Shown: positions 24,280 through 34,027 of the stretch, piece by piece | How the letters are laid out: each line of letters opens with the position of its first letter | How positions within the stretch are numbered: the stretch's first letter is position 1 | Notes under the pieces: generated by a model | The model's database searches: none | Seen by the model: only the letters and a program-made list of their open reading frames with translations | Told to the model about the DNA's origin: nothing | From: Ignavibacteriales bacterium | GTDB lineage: Bacteria; Bacteroidota; Ignavibacteria; Ignavibacteriales; Ignavibacteriaceae | DNA length: 38,775 nt | Reading direction: 5' to 3' | Assembly (NCBI GenBank): GCA_012517155.1 | Contig: JAAYVN010000053.1 | Span: 1 to 38,775 of the forward strand | Program-made: the position numbers and the translations under genes

Positions 24280-25050
24280 TCAGTCAATTATTTTTTCGCT
24301 TGTGAATTTTGCCTTGATATAGTCGCGGTTCATCAGTGCAATATTCTTAACGGATATACCTTTAGGACATTCGGCTTCGCAGGCGTATGTATTCGTGCAT
24401 GCACCGAAACCAAGTTCGTCCATTTTCTTAACCATCCTCTGAACGCGTTCGTATCTTTCAGGCTGACCTTGCGGAAGCAGTGCATACTGGGAAACTTTAG
24501 CACTGACGAACAACATTGCCGATGCGTTTTTGCACGAGGCGACACAGGCACCGCAGCCAATGCAGGCTGCAGCGTCGAACGCCTGTGATGCAAAGTCCCT
24601 GTTTATGGGTATGGAGTTGGCATCCGGAAAACACCCCGTGTTCACAGATACAAATCCTCCAACCTGAAGGACTTTATCCAAAGCATCACGGTCAACAACC
24701 AGATCCTTGATTATAGGGAAAGCCCTAGCCCTGAACGGTTCTATCCAGATAGTTTCACCATCCTTGAAATTGCGCATGTGCAGCTGACAGGTGGCAATTT
24801 TTCGGAGTGGTCCGTGCGGCTCTCCGTTTATTACTAAACCGCAGGTCCCGCATATTCCTTCGCGGCAGTCGCTTTCAAAGTGAACCGGGATTTCTCCCTT
24901 ACGCTCCAGCGAGTCGTTTACTTCATCCAGTACTTCTAGTATGGAGGAATCCGGGGAACAGGTTATTTTATATTCGGCAAAAGCGCCTACGGACTTTGCG
25001 TCTTTCTGACGCCATATCATAAGTTTGAGATTTAATTTTATTTCGCTCAT
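24280..25050 (-). CDS. sdhB: Succinate dehydrogenase/fumarate reductase iron-sulfur subunit
   Basis: A 256-aa electron-transfer subunit linking the flavoprotein to the membrane quinone site. The plant-type [2Fe-2S] ligands lie in [10 protein letters not shown] near residue 62, with a fourth Cys in IATCQLH. The second domain has [11 protein letters not shown] and CEAECPKG for the [4Fe-4S] and [3Fe-4S] clusters. All ligands appear intact. The ATG overlaps the sdhA stop by one base (TAATG), so the two are translationally coupled. Confidence 0.95.
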   Translation of the reverse strand: MSEIKLNLKLMIWRQKDAKSVGAFAEYKITCSPDSSILEVLDEVNDSLERKGEIPVHFESDCREGICGTCGLVINGEPHGPLRKIATCQLHMRNFKDGETIWIEPFRARAFPIIKDLVVDRDALDKVLQVGGFVSVNTGCFPDANSIPINRDFASQAFDAAACIGCGACVASCKNASAMLFVSAKVSQYALLPQGQPERYERVQRMVKKMDELGFGACTNTYACEAECPKGISVKNIALMNRDYIKAKFTSEKIID

Positions 25051-26960
25051 TATTTGTAACTCCTCTGGGCTAATTTGATATATTCAAAAGTAAGGTCTTC
25101 TTTGTGAAGAGTCCAGTCTCCGGGTTTCCTGAACTCCCATGCGGCAACGTAAGAGTATTCCTCGTCGTTCCTGAGAGCCTCGCCTTCCGGTGTTTGAAAT
25201 TCTTCTCTGAAATGGCCTCCGCACGATTCATTTCTGCCGAGTGCATCCACCGCCATGAGTTCACCCAGCTCGAGGTAGTCCGCAACTCTTCCCGCGCGTT
25301 CCAGCGTTTGGTTGAATTCTTTATCTGTTCCGACAACCTTAACTTCCTTCCAGAACAGATCCCTTAGTTGGGCGATTTCTTTAATTGCTTCGGTCAGTCC
25401 CCGGGCATTTCTCCCCATTCCGACTTTGTTCCACATTATCCTGCCCAGTTTTTTGTGGATTTCATCGACAGTCATTTTGCCGTTGATTGAAAGGAGTTTC
25501 TTTGTAAAGTCATCAATTTCTTTTTGCACGCTGTCGAATTCGGGTCCTTCCGGTTTCATTGCAGCCGGTTTACTGGAAGCCAGGTAATCGCTTATCGTGT
25601 AGGGTATGATAAAGTAACCATCCGCAAGCCCCTGCATAAGCGCAGATGCTCCCAGTCTGTTTGCACCGTGATCAGAGAAGTTTGCTTCACCAGCTACAAA
25701 CAAGCCCGGGATAGTGGACATAAGGTTGTAATCAACCCACAGTCCCCCCATCGTATAGTGTGGTGCCGGGTAGATTTTCATCGGTACCTGATAAGGATTT
25801 TCGCCGGTAATTGTTTCATAGATCTCGAACAAATTCCCGTATCGCTCTTCAATCACGTTTTTTCCAAGCCGGGCAATCGAATCCTTAAAGTCGAGGTAAA
25901 CTGCCTCTTGACCCCGGGCTCCTCTTCCCGCGTCAAAAGCTTCTTTTGCGCTTCTGGATGAAATATCCCTCGGAGAAAGATTTCCATAACTCGGATATTT
26001 TCTCTCGAGATAATAATCCCGCTCTTCTTCGGGAATGTCGTTTGGTTGGCGCATGTCGCCAACAAGTTTGCTTACCCATATTCGTCCGTCGTTCCTGAGG
26101 CTCTCGCTCATCAGGGTTAATTTCGACTGGTTCTCGCCGTGAACCGGAAGGCATGTCGGGTGTATTTGGGTGAAGCAGGGATTTGCAAATAAAGCCCCGC
26201 GCTTATGTGCCCGCCAGATCGCCGTTGCGTTGCAGTTCATTGCGGCGGTTGACAGGAAGAAAACATTTGCGTAGCCCCCGGTTGCAAGAATCACGGCGTG
26301 AGCACTGTATTTTTCAATCTCGCCGGTTAGTAGATTTCTGGCAACTATTCCGCGGGCAACTCCGTCAACTAATACCACATCCAGCATTTCCCGCCGGTTA
26401 TAAAGTTTAACTGTACCTTTGCCGATCTGACGGTTCAGGGCGCTTACAGCTCCGAGCAGAAGCTGTTGTCCTGTTTGTCCCTTTGCATAGAATGTTCTTG
26501 AAACCAAAGCGCCGCCGAAAGACCGGTTATCAAGTAGTCCGCCGTAATCACGGGCAAACGGAACGCCCTGGGCAACGCACTGGTCAATTATATTATTCGA
26601 AACTTCAGCCAGGCGGTAAACATTTGCTTCGCGGGCACGGAAGTCTCCCCCCTTGACGGTATCGTAGAAAAGACGGTATACTGAATCACCATCATTCTGA
26701 TAATTCTTTGCTGCATTAATACCTCCCTGTGCCGCTATGCTGTGTGCTCTTCGTGCACTGTCGTGATAGGTAAACGCTTTGACATTGTACCCAAGTTCTC
26801 CCAGAGTGGCTGCTGCTGCTGCTCCGGCAAGTCCTGTTCCCACAACAATAATATCAAATTTCCTTTTATTTGCGGGGTTAACAAGCTTGCTGTTGAATTT
26901 GTGATTGGTCCATTTCTGCTCGACCGGACCTTGCGGGATTTTCGCATCTAATTTAACCAT
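25050..26960 (-). CDS. sdhA: Succinate dehydrogenase/fumarate reductase flavoprotein subunit
   Basis: A 636-aa FAD-containing catalytic subunit interconverting succinate and fumarate. It has the dinucleotide-binding [17 protein letters not shown], the covalent-FAD histidine in [11 protein letters not shown], substrate-site residues in [12 protein letters not shown] and the [20 protein letters not shown] block. Length and motifs match the three-subunit b558-type (Bacillus/Bacteroides/epsilonproteobacterial style) enzyme. The start ATG overlaps the sdhC stop (TGATG). Confidence 0.96.
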   Translation of the reverse strand: MVKLDAKIPQGPVEQKWTNHKFNSKLVNPANKRKFDIIVVGTGLAGAAAAATLGELGYNVKAFTYHDSARRAHSIAAQGGINAAKNYQNDGDSVYRLFYDTVKGGDFRAREANVYRLAEVSNNIIDQCVAQGVPFARDYGGLLDNRSFGGALVSRTFYAKGQTGQQLLLGAVSALNRQIGKGTVKLYNRREMLDVVLVDGVARGIVARNLLTGEIEKYSAHAVILATGGYANVFFLSTAAMNCNATAIWRAHKRGALFANPCFTQIHPTCLPVHGENQSKLTLMSESLRNDGRIWVSKLVGDMRQPNDIPEEERDYYLERKYPSYGNLSPRDISSRSAKEAFDAGRGARGQEAVYLDFKDSIARLGKNVIEERYGNLFEIYETITGENPYQVPMKIYPAPHYTMGGLWVDYNLMSTIPGLFVAGEANFSDHGANRLGASALMQGLADGYFIIPYTISDYLASSKPAAMKPEGPEFDSVQKEIDDFTKKLLSINGKMTVDEIHKKLGRIMWNKVGMGRNARGLTEAIKEIAQLRDLFWKEVKVVGTDKEFNQTLERAGRVADYLELGELMAVDALGRNESCGGHFREEFQTPEGEALRNDEEYSYVAAWEFRKPGDWTLHKEDLTFEYIKLAQRSYK

Positions 26961-27619
26961 CAGTTACCTCCTCCAAATAAAAAATAAACGGGAATAGATC
27001 CAAATCCCACTGCCATGATAATTGCATAAACAGTTCCGGTTTTTTCTATAAGCGGTGTGTATTTGTTGTGTTTCCAGCCAAAAGTCTGAAAAGCACTCTG
27101 GAAACCATGGTTCAGGTGGAAGCCGAGCAGTATCATAGCAATCAGGTAAAAGACTGAATACCAGGTATATCCGAACAAGTCCGTCACCATTTCGTACAAG
27201 TTGATCTCTTTGCCGCCGGAAAAGTTGAATTTGTACCAGATAGTCTGAAGATGCACAACCAGAAAAATGAATGTTATGCTACCGGTAACAATCATAGTTC
27301 GCGAAAAGAAGGAAGAATTTTTGGAAGATCCATTGATTTTATATCCCACCGGTCTTGCTTTTTTATTGGCAAGCCATAGTGAGACTCCGTTTAAGATGTG
27401 AAATAAGAAAATCAGAGCGAGAATAAATTCAATAACCCTGATGAGGGGCTTTATATGTTCCAAAGTCCCTACGTATCCGTTAAATGCATCTGCTCCGCCA
27501 AATATCATTAAATTACCGATCAGATGTATAACGAGGAAAAGAATAAGACAGATACCCGTTACTGCCATAACGAATTTCTGACCTATCGAGGAGTTCCAGA
27601 AAGAAGTAAACCAACCCAT
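26960..27619 (-). CDS. sdhC: Succinate dehydrogenase cytochrome b558 subunit
   Basis: A 219-aa membrane anchor with five hydrophobic helices that binds haem b and quinone. Conserved histidines fall in the helices ([44 protein letters not shown]). It is the first gene of the C-A-B operon, whose promoter lies in the 27620-28000 region. The single large anchor replaces the SdhC/SdhD pair of other types. Confidence 0.93.
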   Translation of the reverse strand: MGWFTSFWNSSIGQKFVMAVTGICLILFLVIHLIGNLMIFGGADAFNGYVGTLEHIKPLIRVIEFILALIFLFHILNGVSLWLANKKARPVGYKINGSSKNSSFFSRTMIVTGSITFIFLVVHLQTIWYKFNFSGGKEINLYEMVTDLFGYTWYSVFYLIAMILLGFHLNHGFQSAFQTFGWKHNKYTPLIEKTGTVYAIIMAVGFGSIPVYFLFGGGN

Positions 27620-28000
27620 TAAGCTCTCCTTTGGATATTTAAGAATTGTATGGTATTGTTATTAATTAAAAAAATATGTCAGGAAATATTTTTGACCTAT
27701 TGCAACATATTAAATAAAAATCAGATACGCAAGAGGAATTTTATCCGGCTGCGTACTGTTTCACCTTCCGGACAGACAAGAAAAATACGTCAACCGGTTA
27801 CTAATTAAATTGTTCTTTATAAACTATTGGTAATTTTGAAAAAGTATAATCTCATTTTCAAGAAAAAAATATGATTGATAAATAAAAAAAACTTTTTTCG
27901 CCCAAAAACGCAGTTTTATAATTGGCAATCAATGGCATTATTCTTGAAATTCAAAACCGGTTATTTGATAATATATATAAAGAAAACGAAAGGAAAGCAA
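27620..28000. other. Divergent promoter region between sdhC and the trefoil gene
   Basis: About 380 A+T-rich bases between oppositely directed genes. It must hold the sdh promoter and that of the gene at 28001. Just left of 28001 is aaaggaaagcaa, a good ribosome binding site. An open frame from a TTG at 27875 runs into that gene but lacks support. I see no riboswitch or obvious operator. Confidence 0.5.
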
Positions 28001-29026
28001 ATGACGAGAAAAGTGTTATTGTGTGTCTTATTATTGAGTGTTGCTGTTACTGCCCAGAACTTTATCCGCAACGGGACTTATCTAATTATATCTGCGGTAA
28101 ACAACAAAGTTCTTGATGTTCAGGGAGCCGGAAAAAAAGACGGTACGAACATCTGTGTGCATGAGCATCTGGGTAATCCCAATCAGGAATTCAAGGTTAG
28201 TTTCGATAACTCCGGTGTATGCAGTATTGTATCACTGGACACAAAGAAATATGTAAATGTTGACGGTGGTTCGCTGAAGGATCTTGCGAATATTAATCAA
28301 TGGGCAAGCAATAATTCGGATGCGCAAAAATTTATCATTGAACCTGTAACAGGAACCGATATGTTCGTAATTGTTGCTGTTCACAGCGGAAAAGCACTAA
28401 CGGTTGACCCGAACAGCAATAATGTCATTCAAATGCCTAAACCGCAGAGTAATGACGCAAAAGATGCAAACCTTAACCAGTATTGGAGATTCTCACAAAG
28501 AGTAAGCTTTAAAAATATGTCCAACAATAAGATGTTTGATATTCGAGGTGCTTCTGATGATACAGGTGCTAAGTTAATCACATTCGAAAATAACAATAAA
28601 AAAAATCAGGCGTTTGACCTTATTCCAATAGTTAACAGCGAAGACTATTTTTTGCGATGCGTTCACTCGGGGAAGTATCTTTCTGTTTCCGACGGACATC
28701 TGGTTAGTGGTTCCCAGATTGTACAACTCCCATTTGGTATTGTTACACCTCAGCGCTTTAAACTTGACCTCGTTTCGGATTTTACTTATTACATTGCGTC
28801 TTCAAAATCGAATCTGGTGCTTGATGGCGCGGGAAAGGAAGGAATTGTAGCTCTGGCGGATAAAAAGCCGGTTTCATCGCAACAGTGGAAAATGTATATG
28901 TTCAACCCGAAAAGTACAACTCAGCAGCTGAAAGAAGAACTCAAAGAAACGGGGAGTAAAACTATTGACAAGTTGAAAAACAATACAAAAAAGGCAAAAG
29001 ATAAAATTAAAAAGTTGTTCAAGTAA
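28001..29026 (+). CDS. Secreted ricin-type beta-trefoil (RICIN-like) protein
   Basis: A 341-aa exported protein: signal peptide MTRKVLLCVLLLSVAVTAQ, then two ricin-B-like beta-trefoils (YLIISAVNNKVLDVQGAGKK onward, and FKNMSNNKMFDIRGASDD onward) with repeats ending in Q-x-W/F-like positions (NQEFKV, DAQKFII, NQYWRF, NQAFDLI, SQQWKM). These folds usually bind sugars. A lysine-rich amphipathic tail of ~35 residues (QLKEELKETGSK ... KDKIKKLFK) follows and could bind nucleic acid, membranes or a partner. There is no catalytic domain and no T9SS sorting tail. The ATG at 28001 is chosen for its signal peptide and AAAGGAAAG site; the longer frame from 27875 is unsupported. Confidence 0.75.
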   Translation: MTRKVLLCVLLLSVAVTAQNFIRNGTYLIISAVNNKVLDVQGAGKKDGTNICVHEHLGNPNQEFKVSFDNSGVCSIVSLDTKKYVNVDGGSLKDLANINQWASNNSDAQKFIIEPVTGTDMFVIVAVHSGKALTVDPNSNNVIQMPKPQSNDAKDANLNQYWRFSQRVSFKNMSNNKMFDIRGASDDTGAKLITFENNNKKNQAFDLIPIVNSEDYFLRCVHSGKYLSVSDGHLVSGSQIVQLPFGIVTPQRFKLDLVSDFTYYIASSKSNLVLDGAGKEGIVALADKKPVSSQQWKMYMFNPKSTTQQLKEELKETGSKTIDKLKNNTKKAKDKIKKLFK

Positions 29027-29033
29027 ATTGGTT

Positions 29034-29072
29034 TTATATGCATAGACTTGCCGGACAAGTCTATGCATATAA
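29034..29072. terminator. Long perfect inverted repeat between convergent genes
   Basis: atatgcatagacttg (29036-29050) and caagtctatgcatat (29056-29070) are perfect reverse complements around ccgga. Pairing extends two more bases to 29034 and 29072, giving a 17-bp stem. It lies eight bases after one gene and 15 before the end of the facing gene, so a bidirectional terminator is most likely, although neither strand has a U-run right after the stem. Confidence 0.6.
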
Positions 29073-29087
29073 TGAAAGGGGGAAAAG

Positions 29088-30392
29088 TTACTTCTGCAGG
29101 ATCATTTTCTTTGTATTGGATCCCGCTCCCGTTGTCAGCGTATAATAATAAACGCCTGAAGCAAGTCCATCCGCATTAAATACGGCAGAATGTTTACCAG
29201 TGTGAAATTCACCTTCGAGTAATTGTGTTATTTCATTTCCTAGTATATCATATATCTTTAAAGTGATTAGTCCTCTATTTTCCAGCGAAAAACTTATTCT
29301 GGTTGATGGATTGAAGGGGTTAGGATAGTTCTGTGAAAGAAAGAAGGAGTTCGGGGTTTCCTCTTTTCCAGTGCCGCTTAATTGTTCCGTGTACTTGAAT
29401 ATTACTCGTCTGGGTATTTGTGAAGCGGCATAACTGTTTTCGAGCGTACCGTTTTCGCTGTGAACATTTAGAGATCCGGTAACCACAAAACTCTTTGCGT
29501 CTAAAACGTAATGTTTTCTTTCACTTGGCTCGAATTTGTATCCGTAATAAAAATTAGTCAAAAAAACTGAAGGAATGATTTCCGTTGCTGTGTTGTTCTC
29601 AGGATCAAATTTTACGATTGAATTGTTGAACGAAATAAAATAAAGCGCAGAGCTGTTCCTATCAACATTGATTTCTTTTTCAATACCATAGGTCGGGATT
29701 GAGTACTCGGACACTATGGAAAACGACGTGGGATTCACTTTGAAAATCCTTCCAGTTGCCGCATCACCCGGGCATGAAATCAGCAAATGGTTGTCATTCG
29801 AGATAACGAGTGAGGAGGGATCCTTTTTTACGGTTATTGTATGAACCACTGAGTCGTTTTTTGTATTTATTACCGATACCGTACTGTCTGAAGATCCGCC
29901 GTACAGACTTGTATTCGCAACGAAGATATAGCTGCCGTACGCTAAAATTTCCTGCGGGAAAACACCAACCGGAATTGTTTTAATTTCCGAAAGATCTTCA
30001 AGTTTGAGGACTGAAACATACCCTCCGGAGCCATTCGTTACATATATCTTTCCGTTAGTTATTGCCAGCGAGTAAGGGTTGGTACCGAATATGGCGGACT
30101 TCAGAACCGTGCCGTTTGTGTCGGCTTTGTATATTTTACCACTGCCGCCGTAATTCCCCTGTTCCACTATATATAAATGATTCTCATACAGGAGCAGACC
30201 ATCCGGGAAAAGTCCAAGATTAAAAGGTGAAAAGATGTTTTCGGTATAACTGTTATTTGTTTTGTCCAGCATCGAAAGTTTTGCAGTACCGGGAGAGAAA
30301 CCTCCTTCGCCAAGGACATATACTTTTGATAATTGTTGTGAAAAGATGAAACTGTTGAACAGCATTACAATAAAAAATATTTTTATCTTCAT
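29088..30392 (-). CDS. T9SS-sorted YncE-like beta-propeller, candidate BtuG-like cobalamin-binding protein
   Basis: A 434-aa secreted protein: signal peptide MKIKIFFIVMLFNSFIFSQQ, a seven-bladed-type propeller of about 320 residues with YncE-like blades (YVLGEGGFSPGTAKLSMLDK; FPDGLLLYENHLYIVEQG; YSLAITNGKIYVTNGSGGYV; FPQEILAYGSYIFVANTS), and a T9SS type A sorting domain over the last ~80 residues (FLSQNYPNPFNPSTRISFSL ... GVYYYTLTT ... KKMILQK). It begins nine bases after a BtuB-like gene that follows a cobalamin riboswitch. In Bacteroides, BtuG is a propeller lipoprotein capping BtuB and binding B12 with extreme affinity. The opening here resembles that family's ILNEG-type start. Function as the B12-capture partner is inferred from operon, fold and riboswitch. 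The sorting domain in place of a lipobox is notable. Confidence 0.8.
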   Translation of the reverse strand: MKIKIFFIVMLFNSFIFSQQLSKVYVLGEGGFSPGTAKLSMLDKTNNSYTENIFSPFNLGLFPDGLLLYENHLYIVEQGNYGGSGKIYKADTNGTVLKSAIFGTNPYSLAITNGKIYVTNGSGGYVSVLKLEDLSEIKTIPVGVFPQEILAYGSYIFVANTSLYGGSSDSTVSVINTKNDSVVHTITVKKDPSSLVISNDNHLLISCPGDAATGRIFKVNPTSFSIVSEYSIPTYGIEKEINVDRNSSALYFISFNNSIVKFDPENNTATEIIPSVFLTNFYYGYKFEPSERKHYVLDAKSFVVTGSLNVHSENGTLENSYAASQIPRRVIFKYTEQLSGTGKEETPNSFFLSQNYPNPFNPSTRISFSLENRGLITLKIYDILGNEITQLLEGEFHTGKHSAVFNADGLASGVYYYTLTTGAGSNTKKMILQK

Positions 30393-30401
30393 TTAGATTC
30401 C

Positions 30402-32363
30402 TTAATAATTCAGTGAAAATTTTATCAGATAATTACGGAGCGGCATCGGATATCCGGATATTACCTGAAAATCCGAGTTGGTTATGTTATTTGCTTCGAG
30501 CCTTATTTCCCCCCCGATTTTATAAAGACTAAATTTCCAGAAAATATTTGCATCCAGAATATTATGCGGTGGAAGTGTGATCTTATTCTCCATATCCGCG
30601 AACCGCATTCCCGAATGAGTGTAGAAAAAATTTAATCCGTATGAATTCCAAATAAATTGCGCGCTTGCTTTTATACTTTGCCGGGGGACGTAAAATATAT
30701 ATTTATCAAATGATGGATCTGTGGGGAAATCCCTGCTTGTTTTCCGGGCTTCAGTAAATGTCACCCCGCCCGAGAGAGATACGAAAATTTCGTTAAAACT
30801 TTTTTGAGTTGTAATATTCGCGAAAGCCACTTTGCTGTATGAGGTTGAGATATTCTTTGGAGTCCAGATAAAAGCTGTTTTTGGTGTCCAGACGATTTTA
30901 TCAACCGAATTTATATAAGTATACCCCCCTTCCAGCGTCAGGTTCAAGAACCGGGGGAAGATAAGTATTGCGCCGACTTCTGAATTTGTGGATTTCTCCG
31001 GGTTGAGGTCGCGGTTTCCTGAATCTTTCCAGTATAAGTCATTAAAGGTGGGGGCTCTGAAATTTGTACCAATATTTGCACGCACATGAAGGTTAAGAGA
31101 TTTTACCGGGCGTATATTAACTCCGAGCCTGCCGGTGATAACTTCTTTTGAAAGATCAGAGTAATTGTCGAAACGGAGCGAAGGGAAAAATCTGATAAAA
31201 TCACTTATGTTTACTTCCGATGAAAAGAAAGCACTATGAACATTCCGGTTGACCAGTGAAGCTAATTCCCTGCTTTCAGTTTTTGCGTTCATGAATTCAT
31301 ATCCTGCGCTAAGTTTAATATCGTTAAAATCCGCCCTTAAGTGTGTCTGAAACGAAGTGGCAAGATTCTTATAGACTGAATTAGTGAGTGGCCTTATCCA
31401 GTATCGTTGTAAATTATTCTGAAAGCCTAGCGATGCATTCAATGATACTGAGGACGAGAACAGTCTGTAATATGAAAGAATAGAATTCCAGTTTTTGTCA
31501 ATCTGACCCGATATGGGAGATGGAATACCGGTTTCAAGTCCCGGCAGTTCTTTCTCCTGTGATATATAAATAGAAAAGAGCCGGAATCGGGAAAGGGAGT
31601 CGGGGAAAAACTGAAGGGTTAATCCGAAATCAAAATTGCTGAAAGAAGAGTTGCTCCTTTCTTTCAGGATATTCCCGGTGCCGTCGTTAAAGTAATATTC
31701 GTAATTACCGCGACCATTTTCCCGGTTAAAGAACATGCCGGCTGAAATGCCTTTAAATCCTTTTGATAATTTAAGGAGATGCTTCTCCGTTCTATAGGAA
31801 GTTCGCGATGAGGAAAAGTTTACATTCAGGAAATTATCATTTGTCGGGATTCCATTATATTCCGTAAAAACACTTATTACTCCGGCCATTGCATCACTGC
31901 CGTATAGTGAACCGGCTCCGTTTCCCTGTATTTCAATTCTTTCAATTGATTCGAGCGGGAGCAGCGAGAGATCGAACACTGAGTTTTGAGCAGAATTCAT
32001 TTTTATGCCGTCAAGAATTACAAGTGTGTGTTCGCTTCCCATTCCGTTCATACCCGGCATGTTTAGGGCAGGGACAATACCATAGGACTTTATGACCAGG
32101 GGATATGCCATGCTTAAGGCATCCGCCAGGCGGGATCCGTTTACGGAGGAGAGTTTTATTTTGTCCAATACCTCTATCCTTGAAGGAGTGTGTATGACTT
32201 TTGTCTCCATTCTTCCCGCAGTCACCACAACCTGTTCAAGCGAATAGTTGAATTTGTACTCGGTTGAATCAGGATCAGACACAACTCTGCTAAGAGTTGC
32301 ATTTGCGCAATTCTGGAGCAGATAAATGATGAGAAAAATACAAACAGTTTTTATAGACAACAT
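30402..32363 (-). CDS. btuB: BtuB-like TonB-dependent cobalamin receptor
   Basis: A 653-aa TonB-dependent outer-membrane receptor. The signal peptide ends around CANA (residue 22), a TonB-box-like segment EQVVVTAG precedes the plug (RIEVLDKIKLSSVNGSRLAD; LVILDGIKMNSAQNS; IERIEIQGNGAGSLYGSDAM), and a 22-strand-type barrel ends in FSLNY with a terminal aromatic residue. Its size and lack of a CarboxypepD domain fit the BtuB/siderophore subgroup. The cobalamin riboswitch directly upstream assigns the substrate as vitamin B12 or a related corrinoid. The ATG at 32363 abuts the U-run of the control terminator, so no Shine-Dalgarno sequence is present. Confidence 0.88.
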   Translation of the reverse strand: MLSIKTVCIFLIIYLLQNCANATLSRVVSDPDSTEYKFNYSLEQVVVTAGRMETKVIHTPSRIEVLDKIKLSSVNGSRLADALSMAYPLVIKSYGIVPALNMPGMNGMGSEHTLVILDGIKMNSAQNSVFDLSLLPLESIERIEIQGNGAGSLYGSDAMAGVISVFTEYNGIPTNDNFLNVNFSSSRTSYRTEKHLLKLSKGFKGISAGMFFNRENGRGNYEYYFNDGTGNILKERSNSSFSNFDFGLTLQFFPDSLSRFRLFSIYISQEKELPGLETGIPSPISGQIDKNWNSILSYYRLFSSSVSLNASLGFQNNLQRYWIRPLTNSVYKNLATSFQTHLRADFNDIKLSAGYEFMNAKTESRELASLVNRNVHSAFFSSEVNISDFIRFFPSLRFDNYSDLSKEVITGRLGVNIRPVKSLNLHVRANIGTNFRAPTFNDLYWKDSGNRDLNPEKSTNSEVGAILIFPRFLNLTLEGGYTYINSVDKIVWTPKTAFIWTPKNISTSYSKVAFANITTQKSFNEIFVSLSGGVTFTEARKTSRDFPTDPSFDKYIFYVPRQSIKASAQFIWNSYGLNFFYTHSGMRFADMENKITLPPHNILDANIFWKFSLYKIGGEIRLEANNITNSDFQVISGYPMPLRNYLIKFSLNY

Positions 32364-32364
32364 T

Positions 32365-32424
32365 AAAACAAAAAAGCCTTATTTCTTCTTCATGGAATTG
32401 AACTTATAAAGAAAGAAATAAGGC
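32365..32424 (-). terminator. Riboswitch-controlled intrinsic terminator before btuB
   Basis: On the minus strand gccttatttcttt (from 32424) pairs with gaagaaataaggc (to 32376), forming a long A/U-rich stem followed directly by ttttttgtttt (32365-32375) and then the btuB ATG. Position between the cobalamin aptamer and the coding region makes it the probable expression platform: ligand-bound aptamer would favour termination. Confidence 0.8.
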
Positions 32425-32471
32425 ATTTCTTCGATACAATTCTCTTTTCCCACGAAGATAATTGATTGAAT

Positions 32472-32634
32472 ACTTAATGGCAGGTCTCCTGACTCAAGAG
32501 TAAAAACCCGGTTGCCTTCCCATCATTAAAGACAGTGGCGTGGTGGGTTCATTCTGAACATCTCTTTTACAGTTGCGGGGACAGTTACGGAATTTTACCG
32601 TATTCCCTATTAATGCAATAATGCAACCATTAGT
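32472..32634 (-). promoter_or_regulatory. Cobalamin riboswitch
   Basis: On the minus strand the conserved core reads ccgtaactgtccccgcaact (from about 32589 to 32570) and the B12 box is gagtcaggagacctgcc (32495-32479). The closing stem P1 pairs actaatgg (32634-32627) with ccattaagt (32480-32472). All hallmark blocks of the cobalamin aptamer are present. It governs the btuB-like gene and the propeller gene behind it. Confidence 0.95.
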
Positions 32635-32735
32635 AAATATTTTAAAGAACTAAGCAAAGTTAAATAATTTCCGGTCAACGGCAAAAGAAGAAATCAAAAT
32701 AAAGAAGAAATTTCAGGATCAAGATGAAAACCGGA

Positions 32736-34001
32736 CTATGACTTTGTTTTCAAAGCCCGTCTGATTTTTTCTTCGGTCTCGGGTTTGGCGGTATAGCTGA
32801 TCTCGGCGAAATCGTTAGTGTATTTTATTTCTGTTACATTTGCAAGACTATGGATTAACGAAATCAGCTTCGAGTCCGTAATTTTAAGTTTAATTCGTTT
32901 TTGACTGAATTCGTCTGTGATAATTCGCTTGATTTTGTTACGCAAGCTGCTGATGTTAATTCCCTTGAATGCCGAAATAATCAGGGAATCGGGATATTTA
33001 TTGTAGAGATACTGGATTTTATTTTTGTCCTGAACAAGATCAATCTTGTTGAATATTTTTATGACCTGTTTTTTAGCGCACTCAAGATCCTTTAATGTTG
33101 AATTAACAACCTCGATATGATCCTCATAATAATCATTCGAAATATCTATAATATGCAGAAGGATGTCTGATTCCCTAACCTCGTTAAGGGTGCTTTTAAA
33201 TGAAGCTACCAGGTGATGGGGAAGTTTTCGGATGAATCCAACCGTATCGCTAATAAGCACATTAAGGTTCTTTTCCAGTTCCAGAGTGCGGGTTGTGGAG
33301 TCCAGTGTGGCAAAGAGTTTGTTTTCTGCCAGAATATTCTCCTTCGTAAGCATATTGAAAAGTGTTGATTTCCCTGCATTTGTATAACCGATCAGAGAAA
33401 TTCTCACAAAATCTTTTCTTTTACGGGTTTGGGTGATTCTTTGTGATTCGATTTTGTCGAGTTTATCCTTGAGCAGCGCAATTCTTTCTTTTATTATTCT
33501 GCGATCGGTTTCGATCTGAGTCTCTCCTGGTCCCTTTGTGCCAATACCGCCGAATTGTTTGGAGAGGTGCGTCCATGCACGGGTTAGGCGAGGCATCATA
33601 TACTGCAGCTGGGCAAGTTCAACTTGCGTTTTAGCCTCCTTGGTCTTTGCCCGACCGGCGAAAATATCCAGAATGAGAGCACTTCTGTCAACAATTTTCC
33701 GGTTTATCAGTTTTTCAAGATTTCTTATTTGCACAGGAGTCAGGTCGTCATCAAAAATCACAAGTGATATATCGTTTAGTTCGGCCAGTTGGGCAATTTC
33801 TTCCGCTTTCCCCCGTCCGATATAAAATGCACTGTCCATCGCTTGTTTATCCTGAACAATCTTAAAGACAGTATCCGCTCCGGCAGTGTATGCCAGTTCT
33901 TCGAGTTCATCAAGATGTTCGCTTACCGTTTCTTTTGAAATATCTTTAGTCTTGAGGGCTACGAGAATTGCTTTTTCTTTTGTGGGTTTTAATTCTATCA
34001 A
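32736..34001 (-). CDS. hflX: HflX-family ribosome-associated GTPase
   Basis: A 421-aa GTPase that splits or rescues stalled 70S ribosomes. The HflX N-terminal domain carries the diagnostic GGIGTKGPGETQIETDRR, followed by a helical linker and G domain with G1 GYTNAGKST, G3 DTVGFIRKLPHHL, G4 NKID and a G5-like ISAFKG. The start is TTG at 34001, as no nearby ATG precedes the conserved fold. It is adjacent to the ECF sigma gene upstream in the same direction. Confidence 0.95.
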   Translation of the reverse strand: MIELKPTKEKAILVALKTKDISKETVSEHLDELEELAYTAGADTVFKIVQDKQAMDSAFYIGRGKAEEIAQLAELNDISLVIFDDDLTPVQIRNLEKLINRKIVDRSALILDIFAGRAKTKEAKTQVELAQLQYMMPRLTRAWTHLSKQFGGIGTKGPGETQIETDRRIIKERIALLKDKLDKIESQRITQTRKRKDFVRISLIGYTNAGKSTLFNMLTKENILAENKLFATLDSTTRTLELEKNLNVLISDTVGFIRKLPHHLVASFKSTLNEVRESDILLHIIDISNDYYEDHIEVVNSTLKDLECAKKQVIKIFNKIDLVQDKNKIQYLYNKYPDSLIISAFKGINISSLRNKIKRIITDEFSQKRIKLKITDSKLISLIHSLANVTEIKYTNDFAEISYTAKPETEEKIRRALKTKS

Positions 34002-34027
34002 ATCTTTATTATATATAATGTGCGTGA

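Noticed and set aside
27875-28000. 42-residue N-terminal extension of the trefoil protein
   Set aside because: It begins at TTG without a ribosome binding site and would bury the signal peptide; the ATG at 28001 has AAAGGAAAG upstream.
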